DNA from: Baylisascaris procyonis
Taxonomy: Eukaryota; Nematoda; Chromadorea; Rhabditida; Ascarididae
Length of the DNA stretch: 64,000 nucleotides
NCBI GenBank assembly: GCA_037389465.1
Contig: JAZARR010000170.1
Location: 1,434,001-1,498,000 of the forward strand
Reading direction: 5' to 3'
Within the stretch, counting starts at the first letter, position 1. Each line of letters begins with the position of its first letter. Of this stretch, positions 28,946-40,198 are shown in pieces. The position numbers and the translations under genes are program-made. Under the pieces are notes generated by a model. It saw only the letters and a list, made by a program, of their open reading frames with translations. It searched no databases and was not told where the DNA came from.

Positions 28946-31900
28946 TCAAATCTATTTTTTTTTTGATGTTATCATTGACAGCTGATTCTATTGGACTTTC
29001 TTTTTGCACACAGATCTTGCTACTAATACCTATTTTTTCAGAACATTATTATCAGTATTTCCACATGGTTCATTATCATTTTATATGGGCTGATAATGGA
29101 AAAAGACGAACCCTCTCACGCATTTGATAGCTTCTCTCTTTCTCTTTCAAATTGAAATCATATTGCTGCTGTAGGCGTTGAATTTCCGAGTGCAATTGTG
29201 CGTTCACCAATCGCAACTCTTCATTCCTAAATAAATCTTTATTTATATCTCATTATTCAAATATAACTTAGAAGTTTAGAGCATAATTTTAAACTTTGCA
29301 AATGAATGCTTATTTGATTTACATCACAAAGATGAGTGATATTTTAGCTTACTAAGGAAAGTCTTTTCCTTCATATTATTGCCGATACTAGACCTTATGG
29401 CATAGTGGCTAACTTCCTTACAGAAATATGGTTGATTTCAAAAGGTGAGCGGAACTCAGTTCTGAATAGTTCTTACATATAGATGTATTTCTCATACATC
29501 CTACAAAGCAAACAACATTTTACAGAATGAATTTTAAACTATGAATGCAAATTTCAACGTACTATTCCAATAATTACAAATATTCTTGTTTCTGCTAGAC
29601 TTTTCCAGCGTGGATAAGAAATAAAGTAGAAGTTCGAAGGTAAAATCCATTTAAATCCTAAATGTGACATAAGCAATTTTTTTTGCATTTCCATACTGCT
29701 TATAAAAAAGAATTCCTAAGATGGAAGCAATCATTCTCGCATATAAAAATATTTATAAAATTTTTCATATATTCAAAAGGAAATTGAATGAATTCTCTAT
29801 GTGGTACTTCAGCTATAAAGTTATAAAAATGATGTAAAACTCCATCGATAGGAGAGAAAAAAAAAAGAAGAACAAACTTTCGACGCTCGTCATCAAGTCG
29901 GCTAGCGAGTTCATACTCAGCACCAAGACCCCGAACCTCAGGAGTCCATGTTTCACCGCCTACTTCCGTAATGTTGAACGTGACTCGCTCGTCGCTTCTT
30001 TGACTAGCGATTTGGCTTTCAATATCAGCGATGTGGCGACGATATTCCTCAACCTAAATGAATAGTAAAATAATGAGAGTTTCCACTCAAGAATGTCAGA
30101 TGTATGTCCGCTTAGAATATAGGACTGTCCACTGTGTCCACTACGTCCACTCAGAACACAGGACTGTCCAAATATGTCCACTCAAGAATACAGAGGATTT
30201 GTTCGAAATGAATATTGTTTCGTTATGTTGTTAATTATCAAACAAACTTATCACTTTTTCCAGCATGTTTTATCCACAAGAAATATCTTTATCATTATAT
30301 GACAAGTGACTACTCATATGTTCACACTAACTTGTATTGGTCGTGCGACTAAATTCCATTGCCCATAGATGAATAATCTTTTATTATGGACAGAAATGAT
30401 TAACGCTTCATGTGTAGGTGTAGAATGCAAACAATGGCTATTGCAAGATTAAGAATTGGATGAAGAGGTCATAGCAGCTGTCAATATCGCAAGCAGTGAG
30501 TTGGAGCTGAGACCGGAATTGAGGCCTTAGGATATATAACAGTTAGGGCAGCAGCACATACTGCCACTGAACGAGGGAGCACAAAGGTAAGATGAAAAAA
30601 AAAATCGGCTTAGAATAACCTAACCTTGCGTTGAAGACTAGCCATGACGTCGGCATGTTCGCGTTGCTCTTCAGTGTTGGCATCGATACGCCTCTTGAAG
30701 CTGCTTAGGTCATCGTGGGCTCGGTCGAGCTGTGCAGTCGAGATGCTCGAGCTGTGCACATCAGATGATGCAAGAAGCACATCGGCAGTAACCGCATCTG
30801 TGGAATCGAAGAAAGTCGCATCAGCCGCCACACCGGCCCTGAATTTTAGCTTGAAGCTTCAGACCACAATATGATGGACAGAAAATGGAACGTCCTGTCA
30901 AATGTCCTATGAACATTCTGTGATAAATAAATGTCCTGTGAATGTCCTGTGAATACATTGTCACATGGAAATGCTTCACAGCTTCAAATGTTTCATAGCT
31001 CCAGTGAGGAGCTTCGATCATATAAGCTATGGAGTTCATGACCTCATGAGATGAAGACTGAGCGTTGCTAGAGGCCTCTATAGAACGTGGCTCGAGTGTT
31101 TCAGTAAACACAGTTGATGATGTCTTAAATCAGTGTGAAAATCTCTGAAAAAGGATTTCAGACAGCCATGTGACGGCAAGCGGCTATTGTAGGTCCTTAT
31201 TTGTCACAACCTCATCGAGATGCTTCCACAAACTTACCCTAGAGAAAGGCTGGCCTCGGTTCCAGATGTGCCGTAATTAGTGCGGGTGACGATGGTGCGC
31301 GTAACACGTCTACTAACATCCGAACTGAGTCCACCTTCGGTGGAGAAGCTATCCTTTGATGGCTCCAGCTTGAGGGTGTAAGCTGCAACTAATGCACTTT
31401 TAGAGAGCCGATATTGTAAAGTTAGTATTACGCAAGCATTTCGTTCGAGTTCGGCCGATATGATCGCGTATTCAAGAGATGTAAACTTGCTTGGCCAAAA
31501 TGTAATTGAAAATCCTTATATCGCTTCCGAATAATAGTTATTCTCCCTGTTTAATAAACTTTTTGCAAGTAAAAGTTATGTGGCATCAAAGCTTCATGAA
31601 TAAATTCGAACATAGATAATACCTAGATGACACAATTATACGGTTAGAAGGTAGTCAGAAATACTGCTTAATTTGATTGCAGTAAATGAACTGTAACAAA
31701 ATATATATATACATCAGCGAACCCATACGTGCTGATATCCACTTCTATATAGCTATTGCAATACAAATTTATTATTTCGTTCTCGGCGGAACAGCTGTTT
31801 TCATCGCCCACAACCACAATCGATGATTGTGAAAAGTGCACATTGTTTGCAGGAAGACAACAGCGATCAGGATTGGATTTACAGACGACATTCCAAAACG

Positions 31901-32695
31901 ATAGAGATATATTTAGGTAAATACAATTTGGGAAACGTATTGATCAACAGATATATATTTAGAAAGTTTTTTCTGTGGTCCCTGTGAAGGTGTGACTGCT
32001 TCAATGCATAATGGTTAACATTTGGATAATGCTTCAGGGATTCTTTGCTTCTTATACGACCAACATCATTGATACTTGTTGACAGTACAAAAGTAACGAG
32101 AGATCTGAGAAATGCTCGAAAACAGACGTATGCCGCAATACATAAATCGAACCGTGAGCGGACCCTTTTATGAACACCGAGACGATCATGAAATGCAGTA
32201 TTTAGTGAGAAAAAGCATCCTAAACAAGCTGAGATAAATGCTAACACAGTGGTTGCCGATCAGCTATATGAAAACAGCATTTCACGAGTTTTTCCTTTTA
32301 GAGAAATAGCCGCGAGAAAGCCAATTCGTTCTTTGTGCGCTATAGTTTCTGACCCTTACCTACCGTAACCAACGTTAGTATCGCATAAGTGCTATCACAT
32401 TTACGCATTCCAGAGGCTGGACGAGGGGAATGAATGATGGAAAGTTAACTAGCCTACTGTACTATTCTAATATACCATTATATGTTGTTCCTTCTACTTC
32501 CTTCCATTTACTTTCCTCATTCCTCTCTCTTTGTCTAAATGAGAAAAGCGCAAATCAAACAAATATTATTGAAAGCACTAGAAACTAGCCAAACGAGCTG
32601 TTCTACCAGAAAAAAAAAGTGAAAAGTGACATGAGCGTACCTTCTTGTTGAATTTCCTGCAAAAAGCTCTCTTGAGTGAAGTCTATACCTGCCAT
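5243..32695 (-). CDS. che-10: Rootletin (ciliary rootlet coiled-coil protein), 42 exons
   Basis: Rootletin forms the striated rootlet at the base of sensory cilia; the C. elegans orthologue is CHE-10. The model starts at an ATG (32693-32695) and ends at TGA (5243-5245), coding for about 2016 residues; human rootletin is similar in length. Order: short non-helical head (residues 1-70), Rootletin-type domain (about 70-300), a linker, continuous coiled coil (about 345-1880) rich in E, K, L, Q and R, and a Ser/Thr/Tyr-rich tail. All 42 exons join with matching phases and the total divides by three. The head motif DLW-x6-VRRQ followed by TERDLE in exon 6 matches the rootletin family. Uncertain points: the exon 18/19 junction (two in-frame solutions, 10 residues apart), a 3-base choice at the end of exon 41, and the start, which lacks an obvious trans-splice site. 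Intron 38 has a GC donor. Confidence 0.93.
5535..5671. repeat. Local repeat array ending in a strong hairpin
   Basis: The unit tagcacgaccttaacgag occurs three times in direct orientation within about 115 bases (around 5550, 5585 and 5632), separated by gctatag-containing spacers. A fourth, inverted copy follows at once (5654-5669). The third and fourth copies form a hairpin: stem 5634-5649 with 5654-5669 and loop AAAA at 5650-5653. On the minus strand the two imperfect positions become G-U pairs, so a transcript of the rootletin gene would form an unbroken 16-base-pair stem with a 4-base loop. It lies between the last two rootletin exons (intron 41). Confidence 0.75.
7368..7390. repeat. Near-perfect palindrome in rootletin intron 39
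   Basis: Arms TTTAAAGCATT (7368-7378) and AATGCTTTAAA (7380-7390) are exact reverse complements around one central base. The wider sequence repeats gctttaaag on both sides. It could form a cruciform or be a terminal piece of a decayed inverted-repeat element. No protein-binding role is evident. Confidence 0.7.
8173..19841 (-). CDS. che-10: Rootletin exons 20-38: second half of the coiled coil
   Basis: Exons: 19773-19841, 19240-19340, 18333-18581, 17905-18105, 17363-17522, 16928-17121, 16175-16285, 15556-15681, 14977-15192, 14353-14488, 13780-13856, 13093-13210, 12334-12497, 11430-11606, 10688-10879, 9857-10063, 9230-9430, 8896-8997, 8173-8316. Nearly everything is heptad coiled coil. A non-charged break, [20 protein letters not shown], lies across exons 29-30 and may be a hinge. 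The last donor of the block is CAG|GCGAGT, a GC-AG intron. Introns of 300 bases or more here (for example 10064-10687, 10880-11429, 12498-13092, 13211-13779, 16286-16927, 18582-19239) showed only AT-rich DNA and small hairpins. Confidence 0.9.
8774..8811 (-). repeat. Second B-box tRNA-like remnant
   Basis: On the minus strand this intronic segment reads GATCTCGGGTTCGGATCTC, a B-box-like core matching the remnant at about 1503-1530. It is followed by a T-rich stretch. It is too short and too imperfect for a functional tRNA, and fits a SINE fragment inserted in the intron between rootletin exons 37 and 38. Confidence 0.3.
13565..13590. repeat. Nine-base-pair hairpin in a rootletin intron
   Basis: ACTAGCCGA (13565-13573) and TCGGCTAGT (13582-13590) are perfect reverse complements separated by an 8-base loop. 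It lies in the AT-rich intron between exons 30 and 31 and stands out by its GC content. It may be a tip of a small inverted-repeat element; no longer arms were found. Confidence 0.55.
19119..19200. repeat. Short tandem repeat with gttagatatagcacaattt motif
   Basis: Three diverged units of about 26-30 bases carry the motif (g)tata(g/a)cacaa(t/g)ttct. The fuller form ttgttagatatagcacaattt recurs in another rootletin intron at 25237-25260, there as the near-palindrome aattgtg-ttagatatag-cacaatt. This suggests a small dispersed element in the introns of this gene. Confidence 0.6.
19892..20437 (-). CDS. che-10: Rootletin exons 18-19 with ambiguous junction
   Basis: Exon 18 begins at 20437 and encodes [20 protein letters not shown] and further helix to KAEIDELR. 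Two in-frame joins to exon 19 exist. Option 1: exon 18 ends at 20203 (donor gttagg, phase 0) and exon 19 starts at 19946 (acceptor ttcag). Option 2: exon 18 ends at 20229 (strong donor gtaagttc, phase 1) and exon 19 starts at 19942 (acceptor ctag). Option 2 lacks 10 residues. Exon 19 ends at 19892 and encodes [16 protein letters not shown]. Both could be used. The intron carries a coding-like open frame (about 19950-20157) described under findings. Confidence 0.7.
20754..28018 (-). CDS. che-10: Rootletin exons 7-17: first half of the coiled coil
   Basis: Exons: 27888-28018, 27264-27384, 26769-26811, 26227-26336, 25047-25141, 24015-24146, 23248-23340, 22725-22864, 22098-22287, 21659-21756, 20754-20973. 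All encode charged heptad sequence without prolines apart from short breaks (TIPAGAS in exon 7; a VPGHVIPSE hinge spanning exons 9-10). Exon 9 is only 43 bases and its donor is gtactg, a weak site chosen because the stronger gtgcgt just upstream would break the frame. Exon 12 uses the acceptor gattcaag rather than the nearer aaatcag, because only the former completes a Gln codon with exon 11. Larger introns here (for example 25142-26226 and 24147-25046) are AT-rich and hold a TA microsatellite but no other supported feature. Confidence 0.9.
24879..24912. repeat. (AT)n microsatellite
   Basis: Seventeen uninterrupted AT dinucleotides in the intron between rootletin exons 11 and 12. Confidence 0.98.
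28475..30053 (-). CDS. che-10: Rootletin exons 4-6: conserved Rootletin domain
   Basis: Exons: 29878-30053, 29112-29226, 28475-28669. This is the part that identifies the gene. It runs from [14 protein letters not shown] through a GETWTP loop to [12 protein letters not shown], then [19 protein letters not shown] and [15 protein letters not shown]. In human rootletin the equivalent block also carries a W-x6-RR core followed by FTERDL, so the match is from family knowledge. Exon 5 joins exon 4 by splitting a Lys codon (AA+G). The intron between exons 5 and 6 carries a TA microsatellite (28893-28941); the intron before exon 4 has a 31-39 base tandem repeat (30082-30196). Confidence 0.93.
28893..28941. 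repeat. (TA)n microsatellite
   Basis: About 24 uninterrupted TA dinucleotides in the intron between rootletin exons 5 and 6. The repeating Ile-Tyr peptide in overlapping frames is an artefact. Confidence 0.98.
30082..30196. repeat. Imperfect 31-39 base tandem repeat
   Basis: Units begin gtcc(a/g)ct(c/t) at 30106, 30145 and 30176, with a further partial unit at 30082. Each carries agaa-(t/c)-A-(t/c)-AGGACTGTCCA or a remnant of it. The array lies in the rootletin intron between exons 3 and 4. Confidence 0.7.
30625..32695 (-). CDS. che-10: Rootletin exons 1-3: start and N-terminal head
   Basis: Exons, in gene order: 32641-32695, 31238-31382, 30625-30838. Exon 1 encodes [18 protein letters not shown]. 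Exon 2 is Ser/Thr-rich and contains [15 protein letters not shown]. Exon 3 has a hydrophobic/acidic stretch around [16 protein letters not shown] and then enters the helical region ([19 protein letters not shown]). The junctions are phase 1 (G+CT) and phase 2 (GG+G). Intron 1 is about 1.26 kb and holds an unexplained same-strand open frame (31879-32247). Intron 2 contains an 11-base tandem repeat at about 30889-30967. Promoter elements upstream of 32695 were not recognised. Confidence 0.85.
30889..30967. repeat. Tandem repeat of aatgtcctgtg
   Basis: The 11-base unit aatgtcctgtg occurs in about six exact or near copies (aacgtcctgtc, aaatgtcctatg, aacattctgtg and two perfect adjacent copies at about 30930-30951) in the intron between rootletin exons 2 and 3. 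Confidence 0.75.
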
Positions 32696-35600
32696 TTTAT
32701 CACTCAAGAATGAAATAATCCAAGTTCAATGAGCAACCTACTGCAGCGATATTAGATTCTCACATTATCTGCAATAGCTTATTCGGTAGAGATATTTACT
32801 CCTAAAATCCATTCCGCGATTTAATTTATGTTAATATGAGTTAACAAGACTTTGCTGCAAATCACATGAGTACAACGACGAAGCACAAACCAAAATAAGC
32901 ATCAACGAGACTTCTATAAAAGGTGTTAGAGGACGTTGAAGGTGGATGGACGAATCGAGAACGTCTACATCAGCTATAGGCTTTATCCGACAGTCATTAC
33001 TTCATCGGTGTTATCGGGAAACATATGGAAGTTCAAGAGTGGTGGTACGAAGGAATGCACAAAATTGGTAACGTTTGAATACGCGAGCAAGAGGGACCTC
33101 ATCGTATATGTAGGCGGATTCTGAGGAGTGCAAAGCAACGTCTGAATGAGGTCCACTGCGAGTTGAGCCTTTTAAAAAGAGGTCATTTTTGATTTTTTAG
33201 TGATCAACAACAGTGGGCGAACATATGGCGTTGCGTTTTGTGCTCTACAACGCATTCTGTTAGATGTGCAAAAAACTATGTGGCAGCCGCTCGATTGGAA
33301 GCTGGTGCGATTCACAACGACGAATAGCAAATGCACAAGAATGCACGGCAAATTCGTTGTTCGCAACAAAAAAGAACTGCTAACTGAGACCATCTTATCC
33401 GAGTATAGGCATATTGTAGAGCAAAATCGGTAAGACTGGCATGGCATCAACTTTATTTCTTGCTCGCCGATCAATGGTCTATAATTGCTCGGTTGGATTG
33501 TCATAGGCATGAACCAGCTCTAGAGAGTAGGTAGTGGTCAAAAATTTAGCAGTCCTATCTATTGCGTTGTTTGTATATTAGGGTATTCAGGAAAATTGCT
33601 TCAAGGATTCTATCGTTCAAGGAATTCAGAGGAAAGTGATAAGTCGCGTAGACCACTTTCAAGGGAACATATTAACGTTATGGTTGTTGTTCAAAAATGC
33701 TAATTGGAGGGCTTCAACGACCCATTTTCTATGAGATTGAATCAAAAATGCTCAAATAGAAAGAATTGAGCGCGTTTTCCCGCTTTGGGTACCATTGACC
33801 AAGAAGATTTCCGTAGGCATCTTGATAATTCATTCGTTAAATATACATCTAATTAGAAACCATCAACCAGAGATAGAATATTAAAGATCAGCGCAGTAAA
33901 TGCCGCGTTAATATTTGTTTTCAACTTTTGAGTGCAAAACATCGTCATCGAATAAAAGACAAGGAGGAATTTCCCATAGAGGAATATTGAGAAAAATTTC
34001 CCGTGATGCGTTCAATGGAGTCATCATATGGCGTTTATTTCTTCCTATATATGAAGTCGATTAAAATTGCTCAAGAAATTCATTGAAACATCGCAATACC
34101 AATAAAATTAACGATCTATGCAAGAGTTATTTCTCTTATTGAAAATTTCAGATAAAAATGCTAAAAAATACCACAGATTGAGACCGTCAAATATTGCAAA
34201 AAATTCTCAAAAGCTGCCAAATATTTTGATAAAAATTGTCAGCGAAAATATTCGGCATATTTTTATCGATGAACAAGCGAAATGTTTCTGTGTCGTTTCG
34301 TCCTTCTTTTTGGTAGCATTGCTCTTGAATAGTGCGTCATCAGTCTGTCACTCTCTAAGCATCGTCTGCTAAAATCTAAAGCAATTTTTGTGCTACTTTT
34401 GAAGCGAATAGTTGAAAGGTAAATCAACTCCTTGGGTATGTGTTGATGGGCATATCGCTTTGTTTATGGCACACAGACGTTCACTTTTTCTATGAAGTAA
34501 ACTCCACGAAGAAGTGATTCTTCGAAACAATTTTTTTTTCATCGCTTTGACAAGGAAGAAAGTAACAGAGACACATTTAAATTTTTTTTTGACACATAAT
34601 CAATCGGCTCACATTTCAGCATATCGCTCAAGGCAAAAAATCGTCAGCGAAACTTGCCCAAATTCATTGGCTAATTTACTTGCAGAATAAGTGTCGCTCA
34701 TTGCCATATTCAAAAAAAAGCATTCACTCAATTGCCGACAAGGCAAAATTTGCATATTTATGGCATTCTTGGCGCCTCCCATATCAACAGAATTGTCCTA
34801 ATGAAATATGGACGGAGTACTACCACAATTTGTGCTTTCACAACCCCTTTACCTCATCAAACAGCGTCGCTATTTGCGAGTAAACACTGAAATCTGTTGA
34901 ATAGTATATCCGCAGTTGAATCGTCGAATCTTCAGAAGAAATTTGTTTTCTTATGATTTGACCGACTCAAAATTCATGTCTAGCAATTTTGAAATTCATA
35001 TAATTTTTTCACATTTCGATCCTTATAGAGCTTTTTCCGAGTATAATGAAATAATATTTGGCACATTTGGTCGCTCTATAGGGCACAACGCATTCGCTAA
35101 ATGCCGCGAATATCTATCTAGCTTCAATGACTTCAGAGATGAACTATCGGGTAGAGCAAATAAACATGCATACAAATAAATGTCACAGAAATGACATCAC
35201 CAAAACGAAATCTACAAAATTGCATGATAGAGTGCTCTATTCTGAATGACGTTTTGAAAACTTATCCCAGGCATACCAATCAATCATATTTCACGATTCA
35301 TCCGTGAGAAATTTTTTCCTGAAATCTCTGGAAAATAAACTTACAATAAGTTCATTTTCCCGAAATTTTTACTTTTAAAATTTTTACATATACTTTTATA
35401 TGTTCCGATCCATACTTTTACAATTTTCCACAGTAATCTCCCCGTATAAATGAGATTCTGAATTTGTGAAAATAAACTTTTTTGAGCTTATTGTGTAACG
35501 TTTCCATTGTCAATCTCATAGCTCAATTCCAATAGCGCATTTCATTCTGACCTATTCAACAAGCTCTCATTATTTCGGGCGCCATATGCCGTTTTATCGT

Positions 35601-37070
35601 TTTTTCTGTGACGACAAATTTGCACATCTCTTTCCACAGGTGCACAGGTGCAGATGTAATTACGTCATTTAGTTTTACTTAGCGATGCCGCTAAAGTTAT
35701 AAGAACATCGAGCAATGGTGCTTAACGATGACACACAGAAAAGCACTCGGCGATAGGGTGTTCCGGTCAATCTTTCAGCTGTTTAACAATTGTGAAAAGC
35801 GATAAGCCATTTATTGAAGAGCGAAGTTGAAACATTTGAATGCAAATAACTCACCTATATCGATGCTTTAACTGAAATTCAACCTGTTTTACAGTTTTAC
35901 CTCTGAAATGTACAATATAATTTTCCTGCAGAAAAATATGCTTTCAGCGATAAAGTATTCGATCACCTTTACTAATTACGTCTCAAAAAATCGAAATTAA
36001 TCGATTTAGCTATTTAATCTATAAGACCGATTCATCAATCTTTTCTGTTTTTCATCTCTTTAATTTCTTTTCCTTTGACCATGAGAGAGTCTTTAATTTT
36101 ACCGTGGAAAGTTGGTCGTGCATTAATTGAAGTTTTGATAAAAAGCTACAGTCCACGGATAATGCAAACGAATCCAGGGAATCACCATAGAATTATGTAT
36201 ATCACTGCATTTCTATATTTCACTGCATATATATTTTACTGCAAAGAAATATGTATATATCACTCTTCCTTAACGAATGCCTTCAGCAATAAAGGGATGA
36301 TTTCTCATGCTTACTATGTTGCTCTTCTGATCCGGAGTTGTCCTTATTTCTTCCTCCAAGAGCAGAGTAACGCAGAGGCGATTTTCTGCCTGGAAAGAGG
36401 ATATCTCTGTCAGTTCGGATAGCATTACCAGTTTTTTCTTTCTTCGAAGAAAAAAGGTTCTGCATTATATCGATGCAAGGAGCAATACTGCAATCGGAAG
36501 GAATATTATAGAGGAAACAATCAAAATCTCTGGGCAAATAATATGAAAATATTTGGGTAATTGTTCCACCCACATATTTATTGAATCATCCATTGGCAAT
36601 CATCATCTGGTGAATATTTTTACCAAATGTTATATTGGTTGGTGAGCGATGATTCACTAAAGCATTGCTTTACACAAGACTCATCACAACAATGTGAACC
36701 GAGGCACTTTTGTTATTTGGATCGAGAAAAATGAAGTTTAAACAACATTCAGTTCATTTTCTGCCTTTTCAACTGCTATCGAATGACTACCACGCTCAAC
36801 TTCATCCAAAATAAAAAAAAAAAGGAAGAAAGAAAATATCGATTGCCATGAAAATCATACTATAAAATGGCATTAACCGATCACTTTTGCGATGAAATAA
36901 TTCGAGTGCTAGTTCATTTCTTACTTAAAATTGAAGTTTATATTCGCAAGGCTCTACGCGGAATTTGCCATTCGCTAGTGATATTTCTATGCAAATTACA
37001 ATGAGAAAAATAATATTTTTCAATAATAATGTTGAATTTCATTGACATTCGAACCGGAAACGATTTTCGC

Positions 37071-37187
37071 TCACTTAAACTTCCGCAATCGACGATTGGG
37101 GATTAGCGACCGTATCCTTCCGATTGCTTTCGTGTCAGGAATGATTCCATAAATGTTGCCTGAGGCATCCAAAAGAGCCTGTTTGAT
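37071..37187 (-). CDS. Candidate terminal exon, protein unknown
   Basis: Not recognised. An acceptor-like cgttccacag precedes an open frame of 38 codons ending in TGA at 37071-37073. It encodes IKQALLDASGNIYGIIPDTK followed by a basic end (NRRLRKFK). Base composition is more GC-rich than the surroundings and codon choice looks coding. The open frame also extends 5' of the acceptor to about 37277 without an obvious start. No upstream exon that fits phase 0 was found up to the troponin gene, so it could be a relic or the last exon of a gene I cannot assemble. Confidence 0.3.
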   Translation of the reverse strand: MKQALLDASGNIYGIIPDTKAIGRIRSLIPNRRLRKFK

Positions 37188-37794
37188 CTGTGGAACGATA
37201 TAGCATCTTTCAGAAATTCGCTTAAAATTTATCCTTGAAACGTTACGTATGTTACTTTCAAGATAACGTATTAACAAGAGCGCATGCTTATGATGACCGA
37301 CAGAGAATCGAGAGAATTCAATGGGTTATTAAAATTGGGAATAATCAAACAATTGCTTCCCACTTCCGTTTTCAAACACATTCTGCCATGAACCAAATTG
37401 GCTCATTCATGTGAAAATTCATTCTGAAATAGCACAAGTGGTTTTTTCCGATCAAGTTATCCTCAGGAGCTAATGACCTGTTAGAGATTCAGAAAATAAC
37501 ACATTATAGCGAGAGCGGATAGAATTTTGTGCGGGAAAATAATATAATCCAATCGGGCATTAATCCTCTCAGAGGTGTATTCAGAGAAAAAACGCCTTGG
37601 TAAAAGCTCGATGTCTGCAGTGGATAGTTGCTCATTTTTTAGACCGAACATTTGGTCAATTTCGGTTTAAAAAAAAATGTAAGAAGGTGGTTCGGTGGCC
37701 ATTGTTGCTTCTTGTACTCTGCTTCTCTTCCAAAAAATGCTCACCAGTAGCAGTGGCAATTATATTTTGTAGTGTAGTCTTTAGGCATAACATT

Positions 37795-37796
<2 letters not shown>

Positions 37797-37828
<32 letters not shown>

Positions 37829-37860
37829 ATATATATACTTGTATATATCCATATATATCC
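37797..37860. repeat. (AT)n microsatellite with tatatccat units
   Basis: A pure AT run to 37826 is followed by interrupted units of tatatccat, showing decay of the simple repeat. Confidence 0.95.
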
Positions 37861-40030
37861 AATGGCACTATCGATGCTAAGTTTTTAAGCAAAAAGAAGT
37901 ATATAAAAGCGAAGTGAAAATGCTTATGCGAGCTAACCTGTGAATAATGGCTACTAAGATACAATGAAAAAAATGCCAACTTTTCACAAGAAATCGTTGT
38001 GTCGGTTAATTCCTTTGTTTTCAATAAAGCCACAATACAAATAGAGTTGAACACCGAGCTCGAGACTATTGTTAGCAGCTGCCATCTTTGTGCCTTATGT
38101 TCAATGTGCCTTGCAAATTATCTTCTCCGAATACAATGCGGCAGTTAAAATGAATGCTGTACGCACTGATAAACATCACAAATACGGGAAAGAGAGTTCA
38201 GCAAATTTCATGCTTTATAGAATTTAAGACTTCTTTTATGTTAAAGGTGAAAATTCCTTTAAAATTCCATTTGTAAGGTGATAGAATCATTTTTAGTGCT
38301 CAAAGTGAAACTTTTCTTGCAGAATTTTAAGCCATCCTCTTGCAAGAGTTGATTTCTTCTAATTCTTAACTCAGACATGAATTTAGCTAAGAAAAACTTA
38401 TCGTTCGCAATGCACAAGGTAGGCTTGATAAAAACTATCATCAAGTAAAATATGATTAGCTTTCTCGTCCACCAATGTTATCCATCACAAATAGGATCTT
38501 GGTTCGTTGAATTTTTTCTCATATGAGGTCAATTTAAAGATTTTCTCTCCAATTTCTTCAAGGGATTTTTACATTGATTTTCTCGGTTTATTACCACATT
38601 TTATGCAGCATAAGAGAGCTCAATTGATTCGCTAATGAAAGAATTTCTTTTGTCGACTAAATTGAGAATACATACACTTACGTGCATACGAAATTTTATG
38701 TGCATACAATATTTGCCAATAATGGTTCATTAAAACTTGGCCTCAAATAGAACCTTGCCTTACTGCGAGCCTTTTTGCTTGGATCCAAGAACAGAAGAAT
38801 GGAATAATCCCTATTATGATTGCATAACTCCTTCCGTTCCACTCGCCCCAAAAAAAGGAGACAATATCTAATAATACTCAATTAATCCCAAGGTTCGAGG
38901 GAAATTGAACTGTAGTTCTTCGTGAGCTGGAGATATAGTTTCTCTCAAGAAGTAGCAGCACAAGAATGAGTTGTTGCAATAAAATTACTGTGATTTGGAA
39001 AAGTTGGCAAATGCCTGTAAGATACAACACTTTAAAAGGTGCTGTCATTGCTCATTTTCATTAAATACTGTGAAAGTGTGCTTTTTTATGATTTCAGAAA
39101 ATAACTCGGCAATTGAAAAACTTGTAAGCGTTTTTCTAATTAAGCTAGTGCAAAAATGCAAGAGAGAACCCAATCTTTGCGATATGAAATAACGAGGGAT
39201 AAAAGCTTCGCTATAAATGCGCTAAACATAGTTACGCATATGTGCTATACTCGGTAAGTTCCCCATAAGTGCTGTGTTAAAAGATAGATCGATCAAACTA
39301 GAGTTGGGCTCTCTTTGAAATATGACTAGAACAGTCGAACAATTGCATCACTACAATCCCGACAATAGCAAATGAACCGACGGATAAAGAATATTGGATG
39401 GAGTAAGTTACACCCGTAAATCAGCAAAAGCTAAGTGTAAACCTTTAGCAAAGATTGATAGTCAGAAATAGACGCGAAGGGTTATGGTCATATTTTACGG
39501 CGTCCAATACGGCGAAGTTAAAATGCATCAAATTATCGTCGGCAATCGCCTGATTTAATTCTATAGAACTTGAAGATATGCACCCTCACTCTCTTATTTC
39601 TTACTGATAGTACCCAAATGATGATTCATCGAGAGGAACAAGAGGCATAAGAAAATAGAGGTAATTTTACATTCGCTTTTGCATTTTCCAACCAGTTTAT
39701 CACTTTCTACTATAATATTTCTTTTTTAGGGTTGCGAAAAACTTTACGAAATGCCTTTCGAGTAATTTGAATCATTCAATCATTATTTTTGTGCTTCTCA
39801 TAGTGCGTCAGAGATTCATAAATCTCAAGATAAACTCCGAACCGATTTTCGATTGTATGGGTCTCGACAGTATTCCATAATAATTTTCTTCGATTTTTCT
39901 CTCTTTTTTTTCGACTTTATACACGATTTTTCATCAATCTGAGCCAAATACGATTTCATTTCGGAATAAGGCTGCATTTCATGAATTCCTCACGGAGTGG
40001 ATAAACCTCCTCCAAGCGATAATCTCATAA

Positions 40031-40198
40031 ATGCTCGTTATTTCTTTTATATTTAGTTTTTGGTTCTTTTCTATTGCCGAATCGAATTGGAGATGCTACC
40101 AGTTCGGCTATTGTGCAGCTAAAGACGGTGCTATTCAAATGCATTGCAGTTATGAAAAGATATCAAAATATGGTTTGCATTTCTTTGAAAAATTCTAA
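40031..40198 (+). CDS. Candidate small secreted Cys-containing peptide
   Basis: Not recognised as a known family. An ATG at 40031 opens 55 codons to TAA at 40196-40198. The first 18 residues (MLVISFIFSFWFFSIAES) look like a classical signal peptide with a hydrophobic core and a small residue before the likely cleavage site. The rest has three cysteines (in RCYQFGYC and MHCSY). A possible donor (TATG|gtttgc at 40173) would instead splice it in phase 1 to a later exon. A competing open frame on the same strand (from 40074) overlaps it. The 55-residue length could arise by chance in AT-rich DNA. Confidence 0.3.
   Translation: MLVISFIFSFWFFSIAESNWRCYQFGYCAAKDGAIQMHCSYEKISKYGLHFFEKF

Noticed and set aside
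33172..33510. 112-codon minus-strand frame and overlapping 77-codon plus-strand frame
   Set aside because: No domain, splice-compatible neighbour or start context could be found; all six frames are interrupted in the surrounding DNA, so at most this is a relic.
36075..36573. Overlapping plus (115 codons) and minus (96 codons) frames
   Set aside because: Composition is not clearly coding on either strand and no splice sites or domains support a gene.
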